A stretch of DNA of 64,000 nt from Nitrospira sp. bin75 (GTDB lineage Bacteria > Nitrospirota > Nitrospiria > Nitrospirales > UBA8639). Position numbers and translations under genes: made by a program. Location: positions 1 through 64,000 of the forward strand of contig MPMZ01000004.1 in assembly GCA_002238765.1 (NCBI GenBank), given 5' to 3'. The notes beneath the pieces were generated by a model, which saw only the letters and a list, made by a program, of their open reading frames with translations, was not told the origin of the DNA and did not search any database. Positions within the stretch are counted from its first letter, which is position 1; every line of letters starts with the position of its first letter. Of this stretch, positions 34,083-43,290 are shown in pieces.

Positions 34083-36035
34083 ATGACGCATTCCGGTCTT
34101 CCTTTTTCTCGAGATCCCCGGTTCATGTGCCTTTTTCTGTGTGTGGTCGTCTGGCTTCCGGCGTCCGTGGCCGCGGGCGACCGACACGGACAACCACAGG
34201 GGCTTGTCCCTGCGTCATTGGTCATCCACTGGTCGGGATGGGGGGAGCAGGCCTTTCAGCGCGCGCAGGCCGAAGACAAGCTGATCCTGCTCGATCTGAC
34301 GGCCGTATGGTGCCATGCCTGTCACGTGATGGACGAGACCACGTACGTCGATCACGCGGTTGTGGAACTCCTGAATGCCGAATTCATCCCGGTCAGGGTC
34401 GATACCGATCAGCGTCCGGACATCGCGGTCCGGTACAGGCGCGGCGGGTGGCCGACCACCAGTGTGCTGCTGCCTTCCGGGGAGATTCTCTTCCAGGCGA
34501 ATGCCTTGCCCCCTGACGCCATGCTGGAAGTGTTGCGTACGTCGGACGCCTTTTACCGGGAAAACAAACGGGATATGGCTGAACGGATCGCGCAAATATG
34601 GGAACGGGTGGAATCGGCGCAACGCGCAAGTCAACAGCCTCGCGGTCGCATTCACCCGGCGATGCTGGCCCAGATCCTTGAAGTGATGAAGCAGGAGTAT
34701 GACCCCGTATCCGGCGGGTTCCGGGACGCCCCCAAATTTTTTGAATCCGAGGCCATCGAGTTGGCCTTCTCGCGTCATTTTTGGCATCGGAACCCGGAGT
34801 GGCGGCAGATGGCCTTGCATACCCTGGATCAACAGCTGAAACTCCATGATCCGGTCTGGGGCGGGTTTTTCCGATATGCGGAGGAAGCGGATTGGTCGCA
34901 TCCCCATTATGAAAAGCTGCTTTCCACCCAGGCGACCAACTTGCTCAATTATCTGGAGGCGTATCAGGTCACGGGCCTGGCGCAGTATCGTGAGGTCGTT
35001 GAAGAGACCATGGGGTACGTCATGCGGTTTCTTGCCGACCGGGATCAGGGCGGCTTTTATGCCAGTCAGGACGCCGACGTCCGGAACGCAGGGCACGGCG
35101 TATCCGGCGAAGAATTTTTTGCCTTGGACGAAACACAAAGATTGGCCATCGGCATTCCCTTTGTGGACCGGAACAAGCTGACCGACTGGAACGCGTTGAT
35201 GATCAAGTCTTCTCTCAGGGTTTCACAGGTCCTGGGAAACACGCAGGCGCGGGAGTTTGCCCTCAACACCCTCCGGCGGCTGTACAAGGAACGCTATCAA
35301 CCCGGGCGTGGCCTGGCTCATCTTCTTCATGGGGGTCATGCCAGGGAGTTCGGGCTGCTCGCCGACCAGGTCTTTTTTGCGGACGCTTTGCTCGAAGCCT
35401 TTGTGACGACCGGCTCGTCACAATACCTGCAACAGGCTCAAACGGTCATGGAGGATGTCATCCGGTTGTTTGAAGACAGCCAGGGGGGAGGCTATTTCGA
35501 CCGGACGCCGTCTTCTTCGTCATTGGGATTGTTGAAATTTCCCCATAAGGATCTCCCGGTCAATGCCGCGTTGTCCCTGGTTTTTTCCGACTTGTTTTAT
35601 CTGACACAAGACACTCGCTACAGAGAAAAAACGGAGCATATTCTGCAAATGATCGTGGAGGCCGATTCTCTGCCGGTTGCGCAAGCGGGACTGGCCATCC
35701 ACCGGTTCCTGTATTACCCCGTTCACATTGTGGTGGTGGGTGAAAAATCCCAGGCTGAGGCTCGACATCTCTTTGACCGCAGCTTGGCCCTGTATGCGCC
35801 CGGGAAATTGATCCGGTTTCTGGATCCCCGCGTCGATTCCCTTTCCATCGGAGAGGTCACCTTTCCCAAGGTGACGGGTCCGTTTGCCTACGTGTGCACC
35901 GAGCGGTTGTGCTCCAGCCCCATTGCGCGGGCCGACGAGTTGCCTGACCGTTTTCGGGAAATGTTCACGGCGCTCGCGGAGGCGCGGAAGCCGTTTTCGA
36001 CGAGCGAGGGTCCATCAACCTTGAATGTCCGTTAA
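34083..36035 (+). CDS. DUF255 thioredoxin-like / six-hairpin protein
   Basis: 650 residues. An N-terminal signal sequence (hydrophobic around 14-30) leads into a DUF255 thioredoxin-like domain with the CxxC motif 'TAVWCHACHVMDETTYVD' and 'GGWPTTSVLLPSGE'. An alpha/alpha-barrel N-acylglucosamine-epimerase-like region follows ('GGFRDAPKFFE', 'GGFYASQDADV', 'KLTDWNALMIKS'). This is the YyaL/SSP411 architecture, normally cytoplasmic; here it appears exported. It may reduce or handle thiols of periplasmic proteins. The start lacks a clear Shine-Dalgarno; a Met at 34125 is an alternative. Confidence 0.82.
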   Translation: MTHSGLPFSRDPRFMCLFLCVVVWLPASVAAGDRHGQPQGLVPASLVIHWSGWGEQAFQRAQAEDKLILLDLTAVWCHACHVMDETTYVDHAVVELLNAEFIPVRVDTDQRPDIAVRYRRGGWPTTSVLLPSGEILFQANALPPDAMLEVLRTSDAFYRENKRDMAERIAQIWERVESAQRASQQPRGRIHPAMLAQILEVMKQEYDPVSGGFRDAPKFFESEAIELAFSRHFWHRNPEWRQMALHTLDQQLKLHDPVWGGFFRYAEEADWSHPHYEKLLSTQATNLLNYLEAYQVTGLAQYREVVEETMGYVMRFLADRDQGGFYASQDADVRNAGHGVSGEEFFALDETQRLAIGIPFVDRNKLTDWNALMIKSSLRVSQVLGNTQAREFALNTLRRLYKERYQPGRGLAHLLHGGHAREFGLLADQVFFADALLEAFVTTGSSQYLQQAQTVMEDVIRLFEDSQGGGYFDRTPSSSSLGLLKFPHKDLPVNAALSLVFSDLFYLTQDTRYREKTEHILQMIVEADSLPVAQAGLAIHRFLYYPVHIVVVGEKSQAEARHLFDRSLALYAPGKLIRFLDPRVDSLSIGEVTFPKVTGPFAYVCTERLCSSPIARADELPDRFREMFTALAEARKPFSTSEGPSTLNVR

Positions 36036-36086
36036 TCTGCTGTCACGTAGAAAATCTGCTGAATGAAGCCGGCGGGAGAGGTTGAC

Positions 36087-36115
36087 TTGACACCCCTATT
36101 TCATGTTGTTATAAA
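36087..36115 (+). promoter_or_regulatory. Strong sigma-70 promoter before the third cupredoxin gene
   Basis: Perfect TTGACA (36087-36092), 17-bp spacer, TATAAA (36110-36115). The leader to the start at 36252 is about 130 nt. With the terminator at 37073 this makes a monocistronic, probably highly expressed unit. Confidence 0.65.
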
Positions 36116-36251
36116 CGCAGATTGTTGCGTGGAAGAAGATTCGAGGAATTTCTCGCCTATCCTATGAATTTGAGGCGGCCTGGGAGCTGAAAGCCGTCAG
36201 GTTTTTCCCACCGACTCGTAAAAAAATTATTCTCAACCAGGAGGAATATCT

Positions 36252-37049
36252 ATGAGGAATCGTCGCTCGCTTACTTTGTCTGTTTTCCTTGGTGGGTTGC
36301 TGGTTGCCATGCCACTGGTTGCTCAAGCCGGCGGAACCATCAAGGGAAAAGTCATGTATTCCGGCAAACCCATTGCGGCTAAGGAGTTTGCCTTTTCCAA
36401 GTTTCCCAATCCGGCTTTTTGCAAACAGAATCCCAGTCAAAAAGGTGATGATACGCGTTTGTTGAAAGAAGTCGAAGTGGACGCCAACAAAGGGCTCAAG
36501 AATGCGATCGTGGCGGTTCGCGGGATTAAGGTCAAAGGCTTTAAGTCTACACCTGAAGTGATGGCCAAGTTGTGTGAGTTCCTGCCTTTTACCGGGGTGC
36601 TGGTGAACAAAGGGAACTTTATCGTGGAAAATGGCGATGCGGATGCCAATGATCCCAAGTCCAAGGAAGGGGTCTTGCACAATCCCCATAGCTTTGACGT
36701 GCTCGGTGCGAAATCTTCGACCCTGTTCAATATCGGGTTGGCCAAAAAAGGCGACAAGCTGGACAAGAAAATCAAAATGCGGATGGCCAGAAAAGGGTCC
36801 GTTCTCCGGTTGCAATGTGACCAGCACGAATTTATGCAAGCCTGGTTTTTGCCGGTGACCAACGGCCATTTTGGCAGGTCCGGTGGAGACGGGTCTTTTG
36901 AGATCAAGGACGTCCCCGCGGGCAAACACAAGGTCCTGGCCTGGCACCCGGTGGCCGGCAACGTGACCATGGAAGTCGAAGTCAAGGATGGCGCGACCGT
37001 TGAAGCCAACTTCGACATCAAGAAGAAAAACAAGTTCAAAGGTAAGTGA
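36252..37049 (+). CDS. Exported cupredoxin / carboxypeptidase-regulatory-domain protein 3
   Basis: 265 residues, very Lys-rich, with signal peptide 1-26 and AGGAGG upstream. Same plan as the pair at 30154-31989 but diverged: His146 in 'HNPHSFDVLG' and Cys189/His192/Met195 in 'LQCDQHEFMQAW', followed by 'GDGSFEIKDVPAGKHKVLAW'. The basic charge suggests docking to an acidic partner such as a cytochrome or the multicopper oxidase (inference). Own promoter and terminator. Confidence 0.8.
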   Translation: MRNRRSLTLSVFLGGLLVAMPLVAQAGGTIKGKVMYSGKPIAAKEFAFSKFPNPAFCKQNPSQKGDDTRLLKEVEVDANKGLKNAIVAVRGIKVKGFKSTPEVMAKLCEFLPFTGVLVNKGNFIVENGDADANDPKSKEGVLHNPHSFDVLGAKSSTLFNIGLAKKGDKLDKKIKMRMARKGSVLRLQCDQHEFMQAWFLPVTNGHFGRSGGDGSFEIKDVPAGKHKVLAWHPVAGNVTMEVEVKDGATVEANFDIKKKNKFKGK

Positions 37050-37072
37050 CGTTTTCGTTTTCGGGAACATTG

Positions 37073-37110
37073 AAAGGGCGGCAACGGCTTCTCGTTGCCG
37101 CCCTTTTTTT
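37073..37110 (+). terminator. Rho-independent terminator
   Basis: A 14-bp stem AAAGGGCGGCAACG (37073-37086) pairing with CGTTGCCGCCCTTT (37093-37106), 6-nt loop, then a T run. Ends the 36252 transcript. Confidence 0.93.
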
Positions 37111-37217
37111 GTCGCGTGCTTTGTGTGTTCCCTTGCGTTCGCCGGTTCCTGCCCGCTACTATCTCAATAGATTCAACCGGTTTCTGCTTTTCGTGTCGGC
37201 AAGGTTAAGGATTTGTC

Positions 37218-38207
37218 GTGCCTCGGGAGCTCTCTCTCGCAGAAATATTTCAGATCGGGTATTACTGGGAGACGAAAATTCTCCTCACGGCGATCAAGCT
37301 GGATCTGTTTTCGGCCTTGGATGGCCGTTCCGATTCTCCCTCTGACTTAGCCCATCGTTTATCTCTCGATGAACGGGCGTTAAGCCTTCTCTTGCACGCG
37401 TTGGCCGCGATGCGGATCCTGGCCAAACACGAAGGGCGCTTTGCGAATACCGGCGTCGCCCGGAAACATCTGGTGAAAGTCAGCCCGGACTACGTAGGTC
37501 ACCTTCTGGTTTTACACGATTCGGAATGGATGAATTGGGGGAAACTGGAAGAGACCGTCCGAACTGGTGTGTCTCCGGTCCGCCGGCACGTATTTGAAAC
37601 CAATCCGGAAATGGGCGCCAACGTGTTGGCGGTGTTGGACCGGATCGGCCGGGGGAGCGGCGTCACCCTCGCCAAGGTACTGCAATTGGACGGCGTTGAA
37701 CACGTGCTGGACGTCGGCGGGGGAGCCGGGACGAATGCGATCGCCTTTTGCCGGGAGTATCTCCATCTCAGAGCCACGGTGTTTGATCTGCCTTCGACGC
37801 TCCCGGTGACCGAACGGTCCATCAAGGAAGCCGGGCTGGAAGATCGTATCGCCGTCATGCCCGGCAATTTCAATACGGATTCCTTAGGCGGACGCTATGA
37901 TCTGGTGCTCTTGTCCGACGTGCTCCATTACCAGGCTGCGCAAGCCAACGCCGGGTTGGTGCGCAAAGCCTTTGCTCATCTCACGGACACGGGCCGGTTG
38001 GTGATCAAGGACCGGTTTTTGGACCCGGATCGAACGAGTCCGGCCTGGACCACGGCGTTTGCCGTGCATATCCTGGTCAATACGGAAGAGGGACAGTGCT
38101 TCACGACTCAGGAGGCCATGGAGTGGATGACCCGTGCCGGTTTTGCATCCGTCACGGAACTGGAACCGCGGGCGATTGTTCAGGGAATCAAATCAGGAGA
38201 GAATTAA
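37218..38207 (+). CDS. SAM-dependent O-methyltransferase-family protein
   Basis: 329 residues. An N-terminal winged-helix dimerisation domain ('TAIKLDLFSALDG', 'LSLLLHALAAMRIL') is followed by a class-I methyltransferase domain with SAM motif 'VEHVLDVGGGAGTNAIAF', 'VFDLPSTLP' and 'YDLVLLSDVLHY'. This is the acetylserotonin/hydroxyneurosporene O-methyltransferase family; the substrate is unknown. GTG start with AAGGA upstream. Its TAA is directly followed by the ATG of the DUF420 gene. Confidence 0.85.
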   Translation: MPRELSLAEIFQIGYYWETKILLTAIKLDLFSALDGRSDSPSDLAHRLSLDERALSLLLHALAAMRILAKHEGRFANTGVARKHLVKVSPDYVGHLLVLHDSEWMNWGKLEETVRTGVSPVRRHVFETNPEMGANVLAVLDRIGRGSGVTLAKVLQLDGVEHVLDVGGGAGTNAIAFCREYLHLRATVFDLPSTLPVTERSIKEAGLEDRIAVMPGNFNTDSLGGRYDLVLLSDVLHYQAAQANAGLVRKAFAHLTDTGRLVIKDRFLDPDRTSPAWTTAFAVHILVNTEEGQCFTTQEAMEWMTRAGFASVTELEPRAIVQGIKSGEN

Positions 38208-38924
38208 ATGGCTGAATGGTTACGAGAGCCGGGGTTTGTCGGGACGCATGCCACACTGGGGGCCGATATCAGTCAGTTGATGGCGACGTTGTTCACCGGA
38301 TTGTTTATTATCGGGTGGATACAGGCCAAAAAGAGTAATGGGACCGGCCATCATTGGTTGATGCTTGGCGGGATGATTGCCATGCTGGCATTTTTTACGA
38401 GTTATTATTTGTTTCGTCAGCTCGGCGTGTTGGCTTTTGAAGGCAAGGAAGGGTTCGGTGGGTCACAGGCTTTGTATGACAACGTGTTTGTTCCTCTGTT
38501 GACCTTCCACATTCTGTTGGTCGTGATCGGACTCATTATGGCCATTTACATGATTGTCCTGGGATTCCGTTCTCAAACCTTCGTCGACGGCCGACGTAAG
38601 TTGCACGAGGCCATCCTGCAAACCACCGGGAAAAAAATAGCAGGCATATTTGGCGGGGTGACGGCTCTGGTGTTGCTGTTGTTTTTCAGTCGCGTGGCCG
38701 CCAGCGGGTTTTCCATGGGCAAATTCGGCGTCTATCTCGGACTGCTCATCCTCATTGCCGTGGTGTTCGGTGTCGAGGTGGCCATCCAGCGCATGTGGCC
38801 GAATGGCGCGCGGCGTCATCGAATCCTGGGCCGGTTTACCATGGTGGTGTATTGCGTGTTGTTCCTGACCGGCAGTATGACCTATACCATGCTGTATATT
38901 TTGTATCCCGGACGAATCGGGTAG
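38208..38924 (+). CDS. DUF420-type integral membrane protein
   Basis: 238 residues with about six hydrophobic helices. His residues lie at membrane positions of the kind seen in DUF420 proteins: 'GFVGTHATLGADISQLMATL', 'FHILLVVIGLIMAIYMI', 'RRHRILGRFTMVVY'. DUF420 genes commonly sit next to haem-copper oxidase or cytochrome c biogenesis genes, and CtaM-like members help oxidase maturation; here a bd-like oxidase gene is close downstream. It starts immediately at the end of the methyltransferase gene. Confidence 0.72.
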   Translation: MAEWLREPGFVGTHATLGADISQLMATLFTGLFIIGWIQAKKSNGTGHHWLMLGGMIAMLAFFTSYYLFRQLGVLAFEGKEGFGGSQALYDNVFVPLLTFHILLVVIGLIMAIYMIVLGFRSQTFVDGRRKLHEAILQTTGKKIAGIFGGVTALVLLLFFSRVAASGFSMGKFGVYLGLLILIAVVFGVEVAIQRMWPNGARRHRILGRFTMVVYCVLFLTGSMTYTMLYILYPGRIG

Positions 38925-38931
38925 CCTTGTG

Positions 38932-39411
38932 ATGCACTGTGCCTGCGGCTCGGGTTTCCGATATGAGACCCTTGAAGAATGGGAAGAGGTCCAGGTCTTC
39001 CTGCGCTATTTCTGTGAACGTTGTGGCCTTCGTCTGGGGATCGAGACGGACCACCGCAATGCCGGCTTGCTGTTCGACCGCCTGGTCTGGACTGATGAGG
39101 CTCAACATCGGTTGGACCGGTTGCCACCGTACGTGGAACCGCTTGTCCGGCGGGAGGTGGAAGACTATGCGGATCGAAAAAGCATCAAAGTGGTCTCGAC
39201 CGACATCATGACGGAAGCCCGGAACCATGGGATGGTGTCCTGGCATCCCGACGCGAAACGACGTTTGTCCCGCATCCCGGGACCGGTGCGCGCGATGGCG
39301 CGCGTGGAATTGGAGCGCACAGCCCAGGACAGAGGCCTGTCCGAAGTCACGGTGGAGTTGATGGAGGAGATCAAGACCCGCTATTTCGGTATGGCGACCC
39401 CGAGGTCGTAA
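38932..39411 (+). CDS. Double PCP_red-domain protein
   Basis: 159 residues. The N-terminal ~45 residues carry paired cysteines ('CACGSGF' and 'CERCGLRL') resembling a zinc ribbon. Two copies of the PCP_red helical domain follow (the C-terminal piece of light-independent protochlorophyllide reductase ChlB): 'WTDEAQHRLDRLPPYVEP' and 'WHPDAKRRLSRIPGPVRAM', each followed by a 'VVSTDIMTEA' or 'EVTVELMEEI' helix. No photosynthesis genes are nearby. The domain also occurs in non-phototrophs with unknown role. ATG 38932 is used; GTG at 38929 is in frame. Confidence 0.75.
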   Translation: MHCACGSGFRYETLEEWEEVQVFLRYFCERCGLRLGIETDHRNAGLLFDRLVWTDEAQHRLDRLPPYVEPLVRREVEDYADRKSIKVVSTDIMTEARNHGMVSWHPDAKRRLSRIPGPVRAMARVELERTAQDRGLSEVTVELMEEIKTRYFGMATPRS

Positions 39412-39518
39412 CGCGCCGGACGTCATTCTCTCAACGGATGAGTGCACACATACAGGAATCCCTCATGCGGACGTGCAGCCTGCACCACAAGAGAGAAAAA
39501 TGGGGACGCCTCTATCCA

Positions 39519-39637
39519 ATCTGTCATCCTCGACAGTTTTCATCGAGGATCCAGGGTTTTTGTTTTTTCTGTTCGTGAAGATAAAAGACACTGGATTCCC
39601 GATGACTAACGTCGGGAATAACAGAAGGGGGCTATTT
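39519..39637. repeat. Dispersed repeat (family E) in a 264-bp non-coding gap
   Basis: 'TGTCATCCTCGACAGTTTTC' and 'GAGGATCCAGGGTTTTTG', then 'CACTGGATTCCCGATGAC' and 'CGTCGGGAATAACAG', are typical parts of the common intergenic 'ctggattcccg...cgggaatgaca' repeat. It has partial inverted symmetry. The rest of the gap 39412-39675 shows no gene. Confidence 0.5.
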
Positions 39638-39675
39638 TCATGTCAATGACAGTTTCTGTCCCTTGAGAGATTCCG

Positions 39676-40764
39676 ATGCTGCATCGACTCGTACTCCGGG
39701 TGATTCCCCAACTGAACGCGGTTGTCACTGAACCCGACGTTCGAAGGCGGAAGCGTTGGGTGATGCTCGCTCCGGGGTTTGTGGCTTTTGTCCTTTATCG
39801 TCTTTTAAAGGACGTGCTCCCGTTATCCGACCCGCTGGCTTTGTTGGCGTTCAGCGGCCTCCTTTCGACGCTCACCGCGTATTGGGCGTATGCGATGGGA
39901 CGTCGGGAATCATTCGCCCGAATTTATCAAACCGATGGTCCCGGTCGTCTTCTCTGGATCGGCGGATGGATCGGGTTTGTCTACGGCGTGCAGCTTTCGT
40001 TGTTGGTGTTGGCGATCCTGGCTCTTTTCGTCGATTACCATTTTCTGGTTCACCCTGAAGGCCCGGCCATGATGGCCCTGATTATCCCTTGTACGTCGGT
40101 CACTCGTGATGCCTTTGAAATCGGCCACGTGGTCCGCATGGAATCCCAGGGTGTGCGGATGGTGACCTTTCCCGACGGCAAATCATTCCGTGAGTTACTC
40201 CAACGCGACTTTCCACATCTGGCCCGATGGGTGGCAGCGGGGTTCGTGACTGGGGGGGCGACGGCGGTCCTGTCCCGGCTCGGCTGGACCGGCGATGGGA
40301 GTGAGGTCGGCCCGGCGATTCTGGTGTGTCTCGCAGCGGCGTGTCTCGCTCATGGAGCCTTTTTGTCCGGGAAACGTCCGCTCGACGATTTCTCGGATCG
40401 CTTCAGAATAGAATCGTGGTGGGAGGCCTGCCGGTTTTGGGCCTGGCCGTGTTTGACTTTTGCATTTACATACTATTTAGTGCAATTCGGCCTTCTTGTG
40501 TTTGTTTTGCGGCTCGAGGAGGCGGCTCTGTTCGTTCACCTGGTCGTCGGTGGGGTGACCGCGGGGATGATGGCGGGGTATGGCTACTTTTTGGGGGCCC
40601 GGGTGTTTGTCGAGTCGCAAACACAAGGCGGGATCTCCGAAGGTTTGGCACGTTGTCCGTTCGTGATGGAAATTTTGGCCAAAACCGGATGGGTGACGTC
40701 GAGACCCAAGACCGGTCCCGTCGAAATCAGGCAAGGAGAGCCCTCGCGAGAGATGCTTTCATGA
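39676..40764 (+). CDS. Multi-span membrane protein of unknown family
   Basis: 362 residues with about eight hydrophobic segments (for example near 28-45, 50-70, 92-120, 188-206, 255-280 and 282-305). A soluble patch 'VRMVTFPDGKSFRELLQRDF' lies mid-protein. No family recognised. Its last four bases overlap the start of the bd-like oxidase gene (ATGA), so it is translationally coupled to it and probably serves the oxidase as partner or assembly factor. Confidence 0.7.
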   Translation: MLHRLVLRVIPQLNAVVTEPDVRRRKRWVMLAPGFVAFVLYRLLKDVLPLSDPLALLAFSGLLSTLTAYWAYAMGRRESFARIYQTDGPGRLLWIGGWIGFVYGVQLSLLVLAILALFVDYHFLVHPEGPAMMALIIPCTSVTRDAFEIGHVVRMESQGVRMVTFPDGKSFRELLQRDFPHLARWVAAGFVTGGATAVLSRLGWTGDGSEVGPAILVCLAAACLAHGAFLSGKRPLDDFSDRFRIESWWEACRFWAWPCLTFAFTYYLVQFGLLVFVLRLEEAALFVHLVVGGVTAGMMAGYGYFLGARVFVESQTQGGISEGLARCPFVMEILAKTGWVTSRPKTGPVEIRQGEPSREMLS

Positions 40765-42617
40765 AATTGTCAATTTGCCTGTTGTGTGTGCTGGGCTGGT
40801 TGCTCGTCGTTCCCATGCCGGGGTGGGCCGGTTCCGATGCCCCTGCCCTTACCGAAGACGTCTACTACAAGACCGACGGAATCCCCCAAGGCCCTCCGGC
40901 CGCGGAAACCGTATCCACCTACCCCCATTGGCAACCGCTCAATAACCGGATCATCATCTGGCTCGTAACGCAGCAGCATACGTATTTCGGCGGGTTCGTC
41001 CTGGCGCTGCCGTTGTTTGCGTTCCTCCTGGAATTTTTCGGCCTCACGCGCCGTGACCCGCAGGCAGCCCAACGCTACGACGGACTTGGTCGCGATATTC
41101 TTCGGGTCGGGGTGCTCTCGCTCTCGGTCACGGCGTTGCTCGGCAGTGTGATGCTCTGTGCGTTCGTGACGTTCTACCCCGCTTTTATGCAATATATGGG
41201 ATCGACGTTTCAACAGATGATGCCGTTGTATGCCGCGGTGTTTCTTGGTGAGTCCTTTCTCCTCGTGTTGTACTACTACAGTTGGGACCGCCTGGCCCGG
41301 GGAGCAGGGAAATGGGTGCATCTGTCGATCGGGGTGCTCGCGAATGCCATGGGAGTGCTGTTACTCCTGTTGGCCAATTCCTGGGCGTCTTTTATGATGG
41401 CGCCCGCGGGGGTGAATGCCGAGGGACAGTTTCTGGGGAACGTCTGGCATTTATTGCATTCGCCGTTATGGAATCCGCTCAATGCCCATCGGTTCCTGGC
41501 GGATATCATGTCCGGGGGAGCCGTGGTCGTGGCCTATGCGGCGTATCGGTTTTTGAAAACCCGGGTCCAGGACGAGCGGGCGTATTATGATTGGGTGGGT
41601 TACGTGTTCATTGTCGTGGTGGTGTGTGCCTTGCTCCCCATGCCTTTTGCCGGGTATTGGCTGATGCGCTCCGTGTTCGAATTCCGTCAGGAGATGGGCA
41701 TGACCATGATGGGCGGATTGTTGTCCTGGCTGTTCGTGGTTCAAGCCACCACCATCGGTGCGCTGTTTCTCGGCATCAATTATTACATCTGGCAGTCCCT
41801 GGGACGGTTGCGTGGCGGAGAACGGTATCATCCATATTTCAAATTTATCCTCGGGGGCCTGATGGTGGCGTTTCTGGTCTGGTTCACTCCCCATACCATT
41901 GCCATGACCCCCAGTGAAATGAAAGCGATGGGCGCGGCGCAACATCCGGTCATTGGGCAATTCGGGGTGATGTCCGCAAAAAACGGCGCCATTAATATCA
42001 TGATCTGCCTGACGGCCTTGAGCTATCTGTTGTATCGCCGCGCTAATCGCGTCGTGACCGTCCCTTGGGCTGCGGCGGGCAACGTGGCGATCGGGGTCTT
42101 GTTCATTGGGGGCATGGTCAATATCGTCTGGGTCGCGATTTACGGGTTTTTTATCCCCGCGCATATCCGGGTGGGCTTGTCCATTCCACAGGGGGCGACT
42201 ACGGCGACGGTCCTGCTCGGAGGGTTGGTGATCAATCATTTTCTGTTGAAGGGGAGCGAGATTCGAGGTCCCATCCAATGGGGCAGGATCTCCGTACGCG
42301 GAATGGTGGCGTTGTTCGGAGTCGCCGCGACCTTTTCCTGGGTGATGGGGTTGATGGGATATATCCGGTCAGCCGGTCGATTGGGGTGGCACGTGAATGA
42401 ATTGATGGCGGATCTTTCCCCTTGGTCCTTCACCCCTGCCATTACGTTTGCAGCCAAGATGGTGACGATCAATATGGTGGTGTTTTGGGTGTCGGTATTT
42501 TTCATGTTTTGGCTGGCCACGAGGGACAGACGGTTGGCCGTCGTGGAACAGGATGTCCCGGCCGAAACCGGAAACGTCTCTTTCGTGCAGGCGTTCTCAA
42601 GAGAGGAGTCGGCATGA
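40761..42617 (+). CDS. Cytochrome bd-like oxidase subunit, copy 1
   Basis: 618 residues: signal sequence (1-22), a short periplasmic lead ('DVYYKTDGIPQGPP'), then about 12-14 membrane helices. The pattern fits the CydA-like 'bd-like oxidases' noted in Nitrospira: 'TQQHTYFGGFVLALPLFAF', 'LLANSWASFMMAPAGV', 'PMPFAGYWLMRSVFEFRQEM', 'TPHTIAMTPSEMKAMGA', 'VMSAKNGAIN' and 'VMGLMGYIRSAGRLGWHVNE'. The canonical CydA GRQPW loop is absent, and no CydB gene is near. Haem ligands cannot be assigned by eye. Paralogue of the gene at 46151. Overlaps both neighbours by 4 nt. Confidence 0.78.
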   Translation: MKLSICLLCVLGWLLVVPMPGWAGSDAPALTEDVYYKTDGIPQGPPAAETVSTYPHWQPLNNRIIIWLVTQQHTYFGGFVLALPLFAFLLEFFGLTRRDPQAAQRYDGLGRDILRVGVLSLSVTALLGSVMLCAFVTFYPAFMQYMGSTFQQMMPLYAAVFLGESFLLVLYYYSWDRLARGAGKWVHLSIGVLANAMGVLLLLLANSWASFMMAPAGVNAEGQFLGNVWHLLHSPLWNPLNAHRFLADIMSGGAVVVAYAAYRFLKTRVQDERAYYDWVGYVFIVVVVCALLPMPFAGYWLMRSVFEFRQEMGMTMMGGLLSWLFVVQATTIGALFLGINYYIWQSLGRLRGGERYHPYFKFILGGLMVAFLVWFTPHTIAMTPSEMKAMGAAQHPVIGQFGVMSAKNGAINIMICLTALSYLLYRRANRVVTVPWAAAGNVAIGVLFIGGMVNIVWVAIYGFFIPAHIRVGLSIPQGATTATVLLGGLVINHFLLKGSEIRGPIQWGRISVRGMVALFGVAATFSWVMGLMGYIRSAGRLGWHVNELMADLSPWSFTPAITFAAKMVTINMVVFWVSVFFMFWLATRDRRLAVVEQDVPAETGNVSFVQAFSREESA

Positions 42618-43255
42618 GAGCGGGGAAGATACTCATGACGTCCGGTGCCCTGCTTGCGCTCTTCGTCCCCTTTTTCACCGCGAGTGGGCCGGCTTTCTCG
42701 CAGGTGGTGACGCTCGAAAGTTTTCAACATCCGGATGAAGAGCAATTCCCGAAAGGATGGGACGGGTCACGAAGTACGATCACCGCAAGAGATGCCTATG
42801 CCATTCACGGGGAAGGAGACACCGCGTTTCTGAAAGGCAAGGGCGCGAACCAACGAGTGTATACCAAGAACATCGATTGGGATCCTCGGACTCACCCAAT
42901 TTTAACGTGGCGGTGGCGCTTGCACGTCGTCCCGGAGAAGGCAGAATTTCTCGCGGCGGTCTTTGCGAATCTGGATACGGATTTGATGTTTATTCCGGTA
43001 TCGACGAAGTACGTCTGGAGTGGCACGAAACCCAAAGGCGCCGTGACCGATGGCGGCATGTTCGGCGCCGCGGAGGTCGTGGTTCGTTCGGGCCGCCGGC
43101 CGTTAGGAGAATGGGTGGAAGAAGAGGTCAATGCCTACAAGGACTTTATCGAGATTCATGCTCATGAACCCGCTCCGAAGGCGTGGGGCATTTCGCTTCA
43201 AAGCGGCCCGGGCGTGGAGATCGATTTCGGTTCAATCGAGGTTCGTGCGAAATAA
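42614..43255 (+). CDS. DUF3047-like exported protein
   Basis: 213 residues with a signal peptide (about 1-29). The body shows the DUF3047 pattern '[20 protein letters not shown]', '[19 protein letters not shown]' and '[20 protein letters not shown]', a jelly-roll-like fold of unknown function. GAGGAG upstream. Its start overlaps the oxidase stop by 4 nt, so it belongs to the oxidase operon. Confidence 0.75.
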   Translation: MRAGKILMTSGALLALFVPFFTASGPAFSQVVTLESFQHPDEEQFPKGWDGSRSTITARDAYAIHGEGDTAFLKGKGANQRVYTKNIDWDPRTHPILTWRWRLHVVPEKAEFLAAVFANLDTDLMFIPVSTKYVWSGTKPKGAVTDGGMFGAAEVVVRSGRRPLGEWVEEEVNAYKDFIEIHAHEPAPKAWGISLQSGPGVEIDFGSIEVRAK

Positions 43256-43290
43256 CGGCTCACGGCCTTCCGACGAAAAGGAGCCCTTCG

